DNA of 57,353 nucleotides from Ferrovibrio sp. (GCF_025869515.1 NZ_JAOZVR010000074.1:1-57353); one strand, 5' to 3'. Positions 8,769 to 18,980 are shown, counted from the stretch's first letter. The notes: generated from the sequence alone by a model not told the origin. Translations and numbers: made by a program.

Positions 8769-9746
8769 ATGAGCGGCGATCCCATTCTTACCTTTTCGAA
8801 AACCGTCGAGGAGTATTCTGACGCGCCTGAATCGGTGATCGCGGACATCCTGCGCGGCGCCGTCGACCTGCATTGTCACAGCGGTCCGTCGGTGATGCCG
8901 CGCTCTCTCAATCACCTGCAGGCGATTCTTGAGGCCCAGGATGCCGGCATGCACGCGATCCTGTTCAAGGATCACTACTACTCCGTGACGCCGGTGGCGA
9001 AGTATATCGAGGAGACCATGCCCGATCTCAGGCTCAGCCTGCTGACCGGCGTGGCGCTCAACAACACGGTCGGCGGACTCAATCCTTACGCGGTGGACCA
9101 TATGCTCAAGCTCGGCGGGCATATCGTGTGGATGCCCACCTTCAGCGCGGCAAACCATCTGCGCCACGGCCACCGGCACGTCATCCTGCCGACCAAGGAA
9201 AGGATGCTGCAACCCACCGGCCTGTCGGTCGTCACCGACCGGGGCGATCTTAAGGAGGAGGTCAAGCCGATCCTGGATATAATCGCCGAGTCCGACTGCG
9301 TGCTTTCGGCGGGCCACCTGCATATCAGCGAGATCTGGCCGCTGTTCGACGAGGCCAAGAAGCGCGGCGTGAAGCGCCTGCTCGTCAACCACCCGACCTT
9401 CGTGGTCGATGCCAATCTGCGCGACATCAAAGAACTCGCCGATATGGGGGCTTATATCGAGCACTCGTTCTGCATGTTCATCAATGAGACCTACAACAAG
9501 AAATTCACCGGCGAACAGCTCAAGCAGCTGATCGACGCCGCCGGGGTCGAGCGCACGATCCTGGGCTCGGATCTCGGCCAGGCCAAGAATCCGCATCCGG
9601 TTGCCGGCTTCCGGGCGGTCATCCGGCTCTGCCTGGGGCTCGGCTACGGCGAGGCAGACATCCGCAAGATGATCGGCCTGAATGCCTGCCGGCTGATGGG
9701 TCTTCCGGAGCCGCAGCTCGCTGTATCGGCCGCCGCCGCCCGCTGA
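8769..9746 (+). CDS. DUF6282 family metal-dependent hydrolase-like protein
   Basis: 325 residues with a clear AGGAGA ribosome-binding site. The N-terminal motif DLHCHSGPS (about residue 37 on) matches amidohydrolase/PHP-like metal sites, and further likely ligands occur in LFKDHYY, SAGHLHISE, LLVNHPTF and GSDLGQ. Uncharacterised DUF6282 proteins are predicted TIM-barrel metallohydrolases. Here it closes the IclR-linked operon with the bicupin and aldolase, which points to hydrolysis of a lactone or amide intermediate. That role is inferred from context only. Confidence 0.82.
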   Translation: MSGDPILTFSKTVEEYSDAPESVIADILRGAVDLHCHSGPSVMPRSLNHLQAILEAQDAGMHAILFKDHYYSVTPVAKYIEETMPDLRLSLLTGVALNNTVGGLNPYAVDHMLKLGGHIVWMPTFSAANHLRHGHRHVILPTKERMLQPTGLSVVTDRGDLKEEVKPILDIIAESDCVLSAGHLHISEIWPLFDEAKKRGVKRLLVNHPTFVVDANLRDIKELADMGAYIEHSFCMFINETYNKKFTGEQLKQLIDAAGVERTILGSDLGQAKNPHPVAGFRAVIRLCLGLGYGEADIRKMIGLNACRLMGLPEPQLAVSAAAAR

Positions 9747-10143
9747 GCCACTTTATCCCCCTGCGCTCCACGCATCCGTTGCGTCGGATGCAGCGGACCT
9801 GTCCGGGGTGGAGCCGCGCCCTTGGCCAGACCCGGCTGCGGACAGGATCGCTCGTTTCCGGCACAAGTGATCCGATCTCTTTGCCGACAGTCAATTCGGC
9901 CCAATAGCCGCGGCCGGAAGATCAGTACCCGCCGCTTTTCGCAGATCTTGTGCAAAGCAACATCCGCAATGCCTGGCTCGGTCCCCTTGACGGGGTTTGG
10001 TAAACCCCGCAGCGCCATGTGTAGTTTCACGGCTGTTTACTCGTGTCGTGAAGTACCAAGTAGCGGCATTCAGCATCCTTGCTTGCCGGTGGTGCTGTCC
10101 CGGCTATATGCTGACATCTAATATATCAGGGAGGAGTGCCATA
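9747..10143. promoter_or_regulatory. 397-bp intergenic region with palindromes, upstream of the carbohydrate-type ABC operon
   Basis: No convincing gene is seen. GCATCCG-TTGCGT-CGGATGC (9772-9791) could be a weak terminator without a T-run for the upstream operon. A perfect 8-bp inverted repeat, CGGGGTTT-GGT-AAACCCCG, lies at 9991-10009. Near the ATPase gene, a weak TTGCCG-N16-TATATG promoter (10083-10110) is followed at once by CTGACAT-N5-ATATCAG (10111-10129), an imperfect palindrome well placed for repression. All assignments are by eye. Confidence 0.45.
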
Positions 10144-11202
10144 ATGGCAGGTGTATTCTGCCGCGACGTCCGGAAGGCGTTCGGCGCGACGCATGTATTG
10201 CACGGCATTTCGGTCGATATTCCAGACGGTGAATTTGTCGTGCTCGTCGGGCCTTCCGGTTGCGGCAAATCCACCCTCCTCAGGATGATCGCCGGCCTTG
10301 AGAACATCACCGGCGGCGAGATCAGCATTGGCGACCATGTGGTCAATCATGTCCCCCCAAAAGAGCGGGACGTTGCCATGGTATTCCAGAATTACGCGCT
10401 CTATCCGCACATGACCGTAGAAGCCAACATGGCATTCTCGATGATGCTGCGTGGCGCCGAGAAAAGCGAAATCGACCAGCGCGTACAGGAGGCGGCAGGC
10501 ATCCTGGGGCTGAAGCCTTTGCTCGGGCGCTTTCCGCGCCAGCTTTCGGGCGGCCAGCGCCAGCGCGTTGCCATGGGCCGCGCCATCGTGCGCGATCCGC
10601 AGGTTTTCCTGTTCGACGAACCGCTTTCCAACCTGGATGCGAAGCTGCGTGTTGCCATGCGCACGGAAATCAAGGAACTGCATCAGCGGCTTAAGACAAC
10701 CACTGTCTACGTGACGCATGATCAGGTCGAGGCTATGACGATGGCCGACAAGATCGTGGTGATGCATGACGGCCGGGTCGAGCAGATCGGCGCGCCGCTC
10801 GATCTGTATGACCGGCCCGACAACATGTTCGTGGCGGGCTTTATCGGCTCTCCGGCCATGAATTTCGTGCACGGCAAGATCAATGGCGGCAGTTTCGAGG
10901 GGCAGGGCGGCCTGCATCTTCCGCTGTCATCGGCACCGAACGGGTCTGCCGGACAGCCAGCGGTCTACGGCATCCGGCCTGAACATTTCGCGCTCGCCGA
11001 CGATGGCGTGGAGGCGGAAGTGCGGGTTGTCGAGCCGACCGGATCGGAAATCATGGTCGCCGCCAGGCTCGGCGAGGAGCATGTCATCGCAGTATTTCAC
11101 GAGCGCCACAAATTCAGGCCGGGCGACAAGATCCGGCTTAAACCCAACCCAGGGCTTGTTCATCTGTTTGACGCGTCGACTGGAAAAAGGCTGAACGCCT
11201 GA
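10144..11202 (+). CDS. Carbohydrate-type ABC importer ATPase (UgpC/MalK group)
   Basis: 352 residues from the ATG at 10144, with GGGAGGAG upstream; the open frame extends left but shows no coding character. The nucleotide-binding domain has Walker A GPSGCGKST, Q-loop FQNYALYPHM, signature LSGGQRQR, Walker B VFLFDEP, D-loop SNLDAKLR and H-loop VTHDQ. The C-terminal about 110 residues are the OB-fold regulatory extension of CUT1 ATPases (GSPAMNF, YGIRPEHF). As first gene of ATPase-receptor-permease-permease, it powers import through the two following permeases. The solute is unknown. Confidence 0.95.
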   Translation: MAGVFCRDVRKAFGATHVLHGISVDIPDGEFVVLVGPSGCGKSTLLRMIAGLENITGGEISIGDHVVNHVPPKERDVAMVFQNYALYPHMTVEANMAFSMMLRGAEKSEIDQRVQEAAGILGLKPLLGRFPRQLSGGQRQRVAMGRAIVRDPQVFLFDEPLSNLDAKLRVAMRTEIKELHQRLKTTTVYVTHDQVEAMTMADKIVVMHDGRVEQIGAPLDLYDRPDNMFVAGFIGSPAMNFVHGKINGGSFEGQGGLHLPLSSAPNGSAGQPAVYGIRPEHFALADDGVEAEVRVVEPTGSEIMVAARLGEEHVIAVFHERHKFRPGDKIRLKPNPGLVHLFDASTGKRLNA

Positions 11203-11224
11203 TAATCAACGGAGGAAACGACCG

Positions 11225-12538
11225 ATGAACGATTTCACACGCCGTACATTTGTTAAAGGCAGTACCGCACTTGCAGGTGTCGGTATGCTTGGTGGCAGCG
11301 CCCTGTTCGATTGGGCCAAAGCCTGGGCACAGACTGCGCCCTGGAAGCCGGAGAAAGGCGCCAAGATTAACCTGATGCGCTGGCGCCGCTTCGTTGAAGC
11401 CGAAGATGTCGCCTTCATGAAAATGGTCAGCGCCTTCAAGGCGGCAACGGGCGTCGAAGTGAATGTGGTCAACGAATCGTTTGACGACATCCAGCCGAAA
11501 GCCTCCGTGGTGGCCAATACTGGCCAGGGCCTCGATATGGTCTGGGGCCTGTATTCGCTGCCGCATCTCTTCCCGCAGAAATGTCTGGATCAAACCGACG
11601 TGGCCGACTATCTCGGCAAGAAATACGGCGGCTGGGCCCCGGCGGCAGAGCTCTACGGCAAGTCTGGCGGTAAGTGGATCGGCATTCCGGTCGCCACCAC
11701 CGGCGGCCTGATGAACTACCGCATCTCCTCGATGCAGAAGGCCGGCTTCAAGGAATTCCCCAAGGACACGGCCAGCTTCCTTGAACTGGTGAAAGCGCTC
11801 AAGAAGAACAACACGCCGGCCGGTTTCGCACTGGGACACGCCTCGGGCGATGCCAATACCTGGCTGCACTGGGCGCTGTGGTCGCATGGCGGCCAGCTGG
11901 TCGACAAGGATGACAAGGTCATCATCAACTCGCCGGAAACCGCCAAGGCGCTCGAATTCGTCAAGGCGCTGTACGAGAACTTTATCCCCGGCACCGCGTC
12001 GTGGAATGACTCGTCAAACAACAAGATTTTCGTGTCCGGCGATCTCCACCTCACCTCGAACGGCATCTCGGTCTATGTGGCAGCCCAGAAGGACAACAAG
12101 GCCGTCGCCGACGACATGGATCATGCCTATATGCCGATCGGCCCGGTCGGCAAGCCGACCGAACTGCATCTGGCCTTCCCGATCCTGACCTTCAACTTCA
12201 CCAAGGCGCCGCAGGCTTGCAAGGCATTCACGGCGTTCATGCTGGAGGCGGAAAACTTCAACCCGTGGGTCGAGGCAGCGCAGGGGTATCTGTCGCACTT
12301 CCTCAACGCCTATGACAAGAATCCGATCTGGACCTCGGATCCCAAGCGCACGCCGTATCGCGATGTATCGAAGCGGACGCTGACGCCCGGTGGCCTTGGT
12401 TCGCTGGGCGAGAAAGCGGCAGCTGCGGTTGCCGATTTCATCGTCGTCGACATGTTCGCCAATTACGCAACAGGCCGCGAAGACGTGAAGGGCGCCATTG
12501 CCGTCGCCGAACGGCAGGCCAAGCGTATTTACCGCTGA
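11225..12538 (+). CDS. ABC transporter extracellular solute-binding protein (family 1)
   Basis: 437 residues. The N-terminus has a twin-arginine-type leader (TRRTFVKG followed by a hydrophobic segment and an AWA-Q cleavage region), so export folded through Tat is likely. The mature part resembles sugar-binding proteins of the CUT1 class (VWGLYSLPHLFPQK, WLHWALWSHGGQLVD, GPVGKPTELHLAFP). It starts 22 bp after the ATPase gene with AACGGAGGAAACG as ribosome-binding site. An unusually strong hairpin follows it before the permease genes. The ligand cannot be inferred. Confidence 0.94.
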   Translation: MNDFTRRTFVKGSTALAGVGMLGGSALFDWAKAWAQTAPWKPEKGAKINLMRWRRFVEAEDVAFMKMVSAFKAATGVEVNVVNESFDDIQPKASVVANTGQGLDMVWGLYSLPHLFPQKCLDQTDVADYLGKKYGGWAPAAELYGKSGGKWIGIPVATTGGLMNYRISSMQKAGFKEFPKDTASFLELVKALKKNNTPAGFALGHASGDANTWLHWALWSHGGQLVDKDDKVIINSPETAKALEFVKALYENFIPGTASWNDSSNNKIFVSGDLHLTSNGISVYVAAQKDNKAVADDMDHAYMPIGPVGKPTELHLAFPILTFNFTKAPQACKAFTAFMLEAENFNPWVEAAQGYLSHFLNAYDKNPIWTSDPKRTPYRDVSKRTLTPGGLGSLGEKAAAAVADFIVVDMFANYATGREDVKGAIAVAERQAKRIYR

Positions 12539-12545
12539 CGGGAAT

Positions 12546-12575
12546 GGGTCACGGGCGGCTGTCCGCCCGTGACCC
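12546..12575 (+). other. Intercistronic hairpin after the receptor gene
   Basis: A perfect 13-bp GC-rich stem (GGGTCACGGGCGG, 12546-12558, with 12563-12575) closes a CTGT loop, beginning 7 bp after the receptor stop. No T-run follows, so it is more likely an mRNA-stabilising barrier to 3' exonucleases than a terminator. That would favour receptor over permease expression. Confidence 0.8.
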
Positions 12576-12624
12576 CCTGCCAGCCCAAAATTATATTGAA
12601 CCGGGCGTATTGAACGGGAACAGC

Positions 12625-13599
12625 ATGGTTGATGTGACCACTAAACCGATGACCAAAACCGGCGGGCGGCGCACACCGCAGCAGAGTCAGCTCAGCGCAT
12701 GGAGCCAGCTCAAGTCGAACCGGACCTGGCTCGGCTACTGGTTCATGCTGCCTGCCCTGGCGATCCTGTTTCTTTTCCTCGCCTATCCACTGGGTCTCGG
12801 CGTGTGGCTCTCGTTTACGGATACGCGCATTGGCCGTAGCGGCGTTTTCATCGGGATCGAGAATTACGAGTGGCTGCAGGGTGATTCGATCTTCTGGCTC
12901 TCGGTCTTCAATACGCTGCTGTATACGATCGTCGCCAGTGCCATAAAGTTTGCCGCAGGCTTGTACCTGGCGCTGCTGCTCAACAAGCATATTCCCTTCA
13001 AGGCCATCATCCGCGCTGCGGTGCTGATACCATTCATTGTCCCGACGGTTCTCTCGGCGATTGCCTTCTGGTGGATCTACGACTCGCAATTCTCCATCCT
13101 GTCATGGTCTCTCAAAAAGCTGGGCCTGATCACGGTCAACATTGATTTTCTGGGCGATCCGTGGAATGCGCGCTGGTCAACCATCTTCGCCAATATCTGG
13201 CGCGGTATTCCCTTTGTTGCCATCACGTTGTTGGCCGGCCTGCAAACCGTATCGCCGTCGCTCTATGAAGCCGCGACGCTCGATGGCGCCACGCCCTGGC
13301 AGCGCTTCCGCCACATAACCTACCCGCTGCTGACGCCGATTATCGCTGTCGTGATGACATTCTCGGTGCTGTTCACCTTCACCGACTTCCAGTTGATCTG
13401 GGCGATGACCCGCGGCGGGCCGGTGAATGCCACTCACCTTATGGCCACGCTGTCGTATCAACGCGGGATCATCGCCGGGCAACTCGGCGAGGGTGCGGCG
13501 ATCGCCACGGCCATGATTCCATTCCTGCTCGGCGCCATCATGATTTCGTGGTTCGGGCTGCAACGCCGGAAATGGCAGCAGGGAGCCGACAATGACTGA
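12625..13599 (+). CDS. Carbohydrate-type ABC transporter permease (MalF-like)
   Basis: 324 residues from the ATG at 12625. An in-frame ATG at 12544 would translate the hairpin and is considered unlikely. Six membrane segments are apparent, starting with WFMLPALAILFLFLAYPLG. The EAA loop that docks on the ATPase reads YEAATLDGATPWQRFRHITYPLL. It overlaps the next permease by 8 bp, which fits stoichiometric translation. It forms the transmembrane pore with that permease. Confidence 0.94.
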   Translation: MVDVTTKPMTKTGGRRTPQQSQLSAWSQLKSNRTWLGYWFMLPALAILFLFLAYPLGLGVWLSFTDTRIGRSGVFIGIENYEWLQGDSIFWLSVFNTLLYTIVASAIKFAAGLYLALLLNKHIPFKAIIRAAVLIPFIVPTVLSAIAFWWIYDSQFSILSWSLKKLGLITVNIDFLGDPWNARWSTIFANIWRGIPFVAITLLAGLQTVSPSLYEAATLDGATPWQRFRHITYPLLTPIIAVVMTFSVLFTFTDFQLIWAMTRGGPVNATHLMATLSYQRGIIAGQLGEGAAIATAMIPFLLGAIMISWFGLQRRKWQQGADND

Positions 13600-14500
13600 G
13601 GCCAAGACAATGGGTGCTGGCCGCGCGGGTGCGTCCGACGATCATTCCGAGGGTATGAGTTACCTGGAATCGGTGCCGCGGCGGCTGGTCACACTCTATC
13701 TGCCGCTGGCTCTGTTCCTCGTGATTCTGCTGTTTCCATTTTACTGGATGGCACTCACATCGATTAAGCCGAATGAGCAGTTGCTGGACATGGAGCGGGT
13801 CAGCCCGTTCTGGACCTGGGAGCCGACATTCCAACACATCAAGAAACTCCTGTTCGAGTCGAACTATCCGCGCTGGCTGTGGAACACGATGTATGTCGCG
13901 GCGGCGGCGACGGCATTGTCGCTGTTTGCCAGCGTGCTTGCCGCCTATGCCATCGTGCGCCTGCGCTTCCGGGGTGCACAGACCGTCGGCGGCCTGATCT
14001 TCCTTGCCTATCTTGTCCCGCCGTCCATCCTGTTCATCCCGCTCGCCACCGTCGTCTTCAATTACGGGCTGTTCGACAGTCCATTCGCCCTCATTCTGGT
14101 CTATCCGACCATCCTGATCCCGTTCTCCACCTGGCTTCTGATGGGGTACTTCAAGACCATTCCCTATGAGCTTGAGGAATGCGCGCTGATCGATGGTGCG
14201 TCGCGCTGGCAGATACTGACCAAGATAGTACTGCCGCTGTCCGTGCCGGGCCTGATCTCAGCCTTTATCTTCTGCTTCACGCTGTGTTGGAATGAGTTCA
14301 TCTACGCGCTCACGTTCCTGCAGTCCGTCCAGAACAAGACGGTGCCCGTGGCCATCGTCAACGAATTCGTCGATGGCGATATCTATCGCTGGGGCTCGCT
14401 GATGGCGGGCGCGCTCGTGGGATCGCTGCCCCTCGTCGTACTTTATGCCTTCTTCGTGGAACACTATGTCTCGGCGATGACCGGCGCGGTGAAGGAATAG
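13592..14500 (+). CDS. Carbohydrate-type ABC transporter permease (MalG-like)
   Basis: 302 residues. A cytoplasmic start is followed by LVTLYLPLALFLVILLFPFYWM and about five further membrane helices; the EAA motif is EECALIDGASRWQILTKIVLPL. ILIPFSTWLLMGYF precedes it as in MalG-type permeases. Its ATG sits inside the end of the upstream permease gene, with GGGAGCC as ribosome-binding site. It is the last gene of the importer operon and converges with the TRAP operon after a 77-bp gap in which I saw no good terminator. Confidence 0.94.
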   Translation: MTEAKTMGAGRAGASDDHSEGMSYLESVPRRLVTLYLPLALFLVILLFPFYWMALTSIKPNEQLLDMERVSPFWTWEPTFQHIKKLLFESNYPRWLWNTMYVAAAATALSLFASVLAAYAIVRLRFRGAQTVGGLIFLAYLVPPSILFIPLATVVFNYGLFDSPFALILVYPTILIPFSTWLLMGYFKTIPYELEECALIDGASRWQILTKIVLPLSVPGLISAFIFCFTLCWNEFIYALTFLQSVQNKTVPVAIVNEFVDGDIYRWGSLMAGALVGSLPLVVLYAFFVEHYVSAMTGAVKE

Positions 14501-14577
14501 GAATCGTCAGCTCTCGGGTATCTTCAGGTCGCAGGAAATTGCGGGCTGCTGCAGGACCCGCCACCTCATTCAGCCGG

Positions 14578-15891
14578 TCAGTTTTCCATCAGGCGGGGCA
14601 GGATCGTCATCAGGCCGGGGAATGCCATGGCAATCAGCAGGCCTGCGCCCTGTAACAGGAAGAACGGCACGATGCCACGATAGACGACGCCCATATCCAG
14701 ACTCCTGGGCAGCACGCCTTTCATATAGAACAGCGTGTAGCCAAAGGGCGGCGAGATATATCCCATCTGGATCGTGATGGCGTAGAGCACACCGAACCAG
14801 ATTTCGTCGAAGCCGAGGAATTTCACCACCGGGATGAAGACCGGCACGGTGAGCAGGATGATGCCGATCTCGTCCAGTACGGTGCCGAGGAAGATCAGGA
14901 TCAGCATCATCACCGCCAGGATCACGTAAGGTCCGACGTCGAGCGATTTGATCAGGCCGAGCAGCGAATCGGCGCCGCCCAGTCCGGTGAAGATGGCGAC
15001 ATAGGCTTTGGCGCCGATGGTGATCCACAGGATCATCGCCGTGGCCTTGCCGGTATCGGCTGCCGCCGAAACCAGCGCATCGATGCTCAGCTTCTTCTCC
15101 AGCGCCGTTGCAACCAGGGCGCCGAATACCCCGACGGCGGCGGCCTCGGTGGGTGTGGCGATGCCGAAGAAGATCGATCCCAGGATCAGCACGATCAGCA
15201 GGCCAGGCAGCACCAGCGCTTTCAGTGCGGTGAGGCGCTGGCGCAGGGGCACCGGCGCGTAATCCTCGCGCAGGGGCGCGGCGCCAGGCTTCAGCCAGGC
15301 CACCAGCAGGATATAGGTGATATACAGCAACGCCAGCACCAGGCCGGGCACAATGCCGGCGATCAGCATCTTGCCGATCGAGACCTGCGCGGTGACGGCA
15401 TAGACGATGGTGAGTACCGAGGGTGGGATCAGGATGCCGAGCGTGCCGGCGGCGCAGATCGTGCCGGTGGCGAGCTCCGGGCTGTACTTGCGGCGCAGCA
15501 TCTCGGGCAGGGCCAGCATGCCCATGGCGGTGACGGCGGCGCCGACCACGCCTGTCATCGCTGCCATGATCACGCAGATCACCACGGTGCCGACGGCAAG
15601 CCCGCCGCGCAGGCGGCCGAACCACAATTCCATGGCGCGGTAGAGCTTTTCGATCACGCCCGAGCGCGACAGCAACGCCGCCATCAGGATGTAAAGCGGT
15701 ATCGCCAGCAGGGCTTCCGACTTCATGGTGTCGAAAATCTGCAGTACCAGAATGATGACGGCCTGCGGATTCCAGAACAGCACGGTGATCAGCAGTGACA
15801 GGCCGCCAAGCACGAAGGCGATCGGCAGTCCGGTCAGCATGAACAGCGTCAGGCCGCCGAACATCAGGATCAGAATGGCAGTCGAACTCAC
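14578..15891 (-). CDS. dctM: TRAP transporter large permease, DctM family
   Basis: 437 residues, very hydrophobic, about 12 membrane segments, typical of the DctM ion-coupled transport subunit. Family features include an N-terminal GLTLFMLTGLPIAFVLGG, a central GTLGILIPPS re-entrant loop and a duplicated TLGTVLDEIGIILLTVPVF region. The start overlaps the DctQ stop (ATGA), so the two subunits are translationally coupled. With DctP and DctQ it would use a sodium gradient to import the carboxylate captured by DctP. The adjacent HMG-CoA reductase suggests mevalonate. Confidence 0.95.
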   Translation of the reverse strand: MSSTAILILMFGGLTLFMLTGLPIAFVLGGLSLLITVLFWNPQAVIILVLQIFDTMKSEALLAIPLYILMAALLSRSGVIEKLYRAMELWFGRLRGGLAVGTVVICVIMAAMTGVVGAAVTAMGMLALPEMLRRKYSPELATGTICAAGTLGILIPPSVLTIVYAVTAQVSIGKMLIAGIVPGLVLALLYITYILLVAWLKPGAAPLREDYAPVPLRQRLTALKALVLPGLLIVLILGSIFFGIATPTEAAAVGVFGALVATALEKKLSIDALVSAAADTGKATAMILWITIGAKAYVAIFTGLGGADSLLGLIKSLDVGPYVILAVMMLILIFLGTVLDEIGIILLTVPVFIPVVKFLGFDEIWFGVLYAITIQMGYISPPFGYTLFYMKGVLPRSLDMGVVYRGIVPFFLLQGAGLLIAMAFPGLMTILPRLMEN

Positions 15892-16421
15892 AGCGCGACC
15901 TCCTCGTGGCGATGGCCCATGGCACCGGGGTCGCGGAACAGCACGCGCAGGAATTCAGCCAGGCCCTGCAGCAGCATCAGGACCAGCGACAGCGGCACGG
16001 CCGCCTTGGTCCACCAGATCGGCGGGTTCCAGGCCGAGAAGGAGGTTTCGCCGTAATTCCAGGAATCGACCGCAGCCGGCACCGAGAACCACAGCAGGAT
16101 CGCGCAGAAGGCGATGATGATCGGCAGGTTGACCAGTTCGACCATACGGTCGGCGCGCAGCTTCAGCCGCTGGCGCAGGATATCCATCGCCACATGGCCC
16201 TTGAGGTGCAGCACATAGGGGCCGGCGAGCAGGAAATATGGGCCGAACAGCAGGGTAGCCAGTTCCATGCCCCAGACCGTCGGCGCATTGAAGACATAGC
16301 GTGCCACCACGTCGATCAGCATCACCGGCACGATCAGGTAGACCAGGGATATGGCAAGATAGAAGGCTGCGCGGTTGATCGCGGTAACGGCACCGGTGAA
16401 CCCGGCGATGACTGACGGCAT
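15888..16421 (-). CDS. dctQ: TRAP transporter small permease, DctQ family
   Basis: 177 residues from the ATG at 16421, with GGGGAAG upstream; the longer frame runs into the hairpin and the DctP gene. Four membrane helices are visible, with YVFNAPTVWGMELATLLF and YVLHLKGHVAMDIL as characteristic DctQ segments. It anchors and stabilises DctM. It lies 65 bp after dctP, across a terminator-like hairpin, and overlaps dctM by 4 bp. Confidence 0.92.
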   Translation of the reverse strand: MPSVIAGFTGAVTAINRAAFYLAISLVYLIVPVMLIDVVARYVFNAPTVWGMELATLLFGPYFLLAGPYVLHLKGHVAMDILRQRLKLRADRMVELVNLPIIIAFCAILLWFSVPAAVDSWNYGETSFSAWNPPIWWTKAAVPLSLVLMLLQGLAEFLRVLFRDPGAMGHRHEEVAL

Positions 16422-16448
16422 GGGCTTCCCCGGTATTCTGGAAAGAAA

Positions 16449-16474
16449 ACGGCGGATGCTGGGGCATCCGCCGT
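16449..16474 (-). terminator. Terminator-like hairpin between dctP and dctQM (attenuator)
   Basis: On the minus strand an 11-bp perfect stem (ACGGCGGATGC with its complement around a CCCA loop) is followed by TTTCTTT. It lies 12 bp after the dctP stop and before dctQ. This has the form of an intrinsic terminator inside the operon, expected to give more receptor than membrane subunits by partial read-through. Confidence 0.8.
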
Positions 16475-16486
16475 ACGATGAGTGCG

Positions 16487-17527
16487 TTAGGCCAATACGC
16501 CGAGACGCTTCATGAAGGCAACCTGGCTTTCGAGAATTTTCTTGGCCAGCGGGTTGTCCTTGGTCGCTGCCTGCCAAGCCGCGACGGCCTTCGGACGGTT
16601 GGCAAGGATATCGGCCGGATCGAAGCTGTGGATGGTGCAACCCTTCGCTTTGTACTTTTCGAGTGCGAGCGCATCCTGCACCAGGATGTGCTGGCGCAGG
16701 CTGGAGGAGATTTCCCGCGCCGCCACGGCCAGGGCCGCCTTGAACTCGGCCGGCAGCTTTTCATAGGCGCCGCGATTGGCGACATAGCTGGTGGCCGTGG
16801 TCGGCTGATGCACGCCGGGCACCACCACATGCTTGGCCACTTCGGCGATACCGGCTTCGAAATTCGCCGTCAGGTCGCCGCGGTCGGCGATGTCGATCAC
16901 GCCCTTGTCGAGTGCGGAATAGACCTCGCCGGTCGGCAGCGGCGAAACGCTGACGCCGAAGGCACCCATCACCGCCGAGGCCAGGCCGACGAAGCGGCCC
17001 TTCTTGCCGGCCAGATCGGCGATCTTGGTGATCGGCATCTTGGCGTGGATCGGCTCCTGGCCGTAGACCGTCGGAGCAATGTAGGTCAGCCCGGCCGGTG
17101 CATAGGCCTCGCGGGCCATCTCCAGGCCGCCGACCTCATAGAACCAGGCTTCGTACTGATCCGACTCGGGGAAGCCGAAGGGAATCGTGCTGGTGAAGGC
17201 AAAGGCCGGAATCTTGCCAGCCTCGTAACCGTCGAAAGTTTTCATCATCTCGAAGGCGCCGCCGCGCACGGCATCGAAGGCCTGCGCCGCTGGCACGATC
17301 TGGCCGCCGGCGAACAGTTCGAGGGTGAATTTGCCGCCGGTCAGTTCGGCGACGCGCTTGACGAAACGCTCTTCGAACTTCTGCGGCGTGGTGCCCGGAT
17401 CCCACAGCGACTGCATGCGCCATTTCACAGCGCCGCTCTGGGCCAGCGCCGGTGTTGCAGCCGCAAAGGTAGCGGCTCCCAGCAGGGCGCCGCCCGAGCC
17501 GAGCAGCTTGCGTCGATTGATCGTCAT
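16487..17527 (-). CDS. dctP: TRAP transporter substrate-binding protein, DctP family
   Basis: 346 residues with a twin-arginine-like leader NRRKLLGSGG and cleavage near ALAQS. The mature protein begins VKWRMQSLWDPGTTPQKFEERF, a standard DctP start. The conserved carboxylate-binding arginine expected in this family would fall near the GRFVGLASA segment. It sits between the HMG-CoA reductase gene (51-bp gap) and dctQM. Because HMG-CoA reductase of the degradative class acts on mevalonate, the likely ligand is (R)-mevalonate. This is an inference from neighbourhood, consistent with known mevalonate-binding TRAP receptors. Confidence 0.93.
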   Translation of the reverse strand: MTINRRKLLGSGGALLGAATFAAATPALAQSGAVKWRMQSLWDPGTTPQKFEERFVKRVAELTGGKFTLELFAGGQIVPAAQAFDAVRGGAFEMMKTFDGYEAGKIPAFAFTSTIPFGFPESDQYEAWFYEVGGLEMAREAYAPAGLTYIAPTVYGQEPIHAKMPITKIADLAGKKGRFVGLASAVMGAFGVSVSPLPTGEVYSALDKGVIDIADRGDLTANFEAGIAEVAKHVVVPGVHQPTTATSYVANRGAYEKLPAEFKAALAVAAREISSSLRQHILVQDALALEKYKAKGCTIHSFDPADILANRPKAVAAWQAATKDNPLAKKILESQVAFMKRLGVLA

Positions 17528-17578
17528 TCCTGTTTCCTCCGGTTGGTTTGTTTTCTTGGATTACTGAACGCGGTGATT

Positions 17579-18898
<1,320 letters not shown>

Positions 18899-18980
18899 GT
18901 GCTTCCTCCATATGGCCGCCGCCTTGCCGGCGCGGTCCTGATCGCTGCCCAAAATCAGGCGGCATGCGGGTTTAAACAAG

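Noticed and set aside
9772..9791. Intrinsic terminator after the DUF6282 gene
   Set aside because: The 7-bp stem is perfect but has no following T-run, so it is mentioned only as part of the intergenic region.
9997..10143. Longer N-terminus for the ABC ATPase from 9997
   Set aside because: The added 49 residues do not resemble the family and cover palindromic promoter DNA; the ATG at 10144 has a strong ribosome-binding site.
12544..12624. Permease start at 12544
   Set aside because: It would require translating a 13-bp hairpin, and the extra residues are unlike MalF-type proteins.
14501..14577. Terminator between the convergent importer and TRAP operons
   Set aside because: Only a 5-bp GCGGG/CCCGC pairing with a long loop and no T-run is visible.
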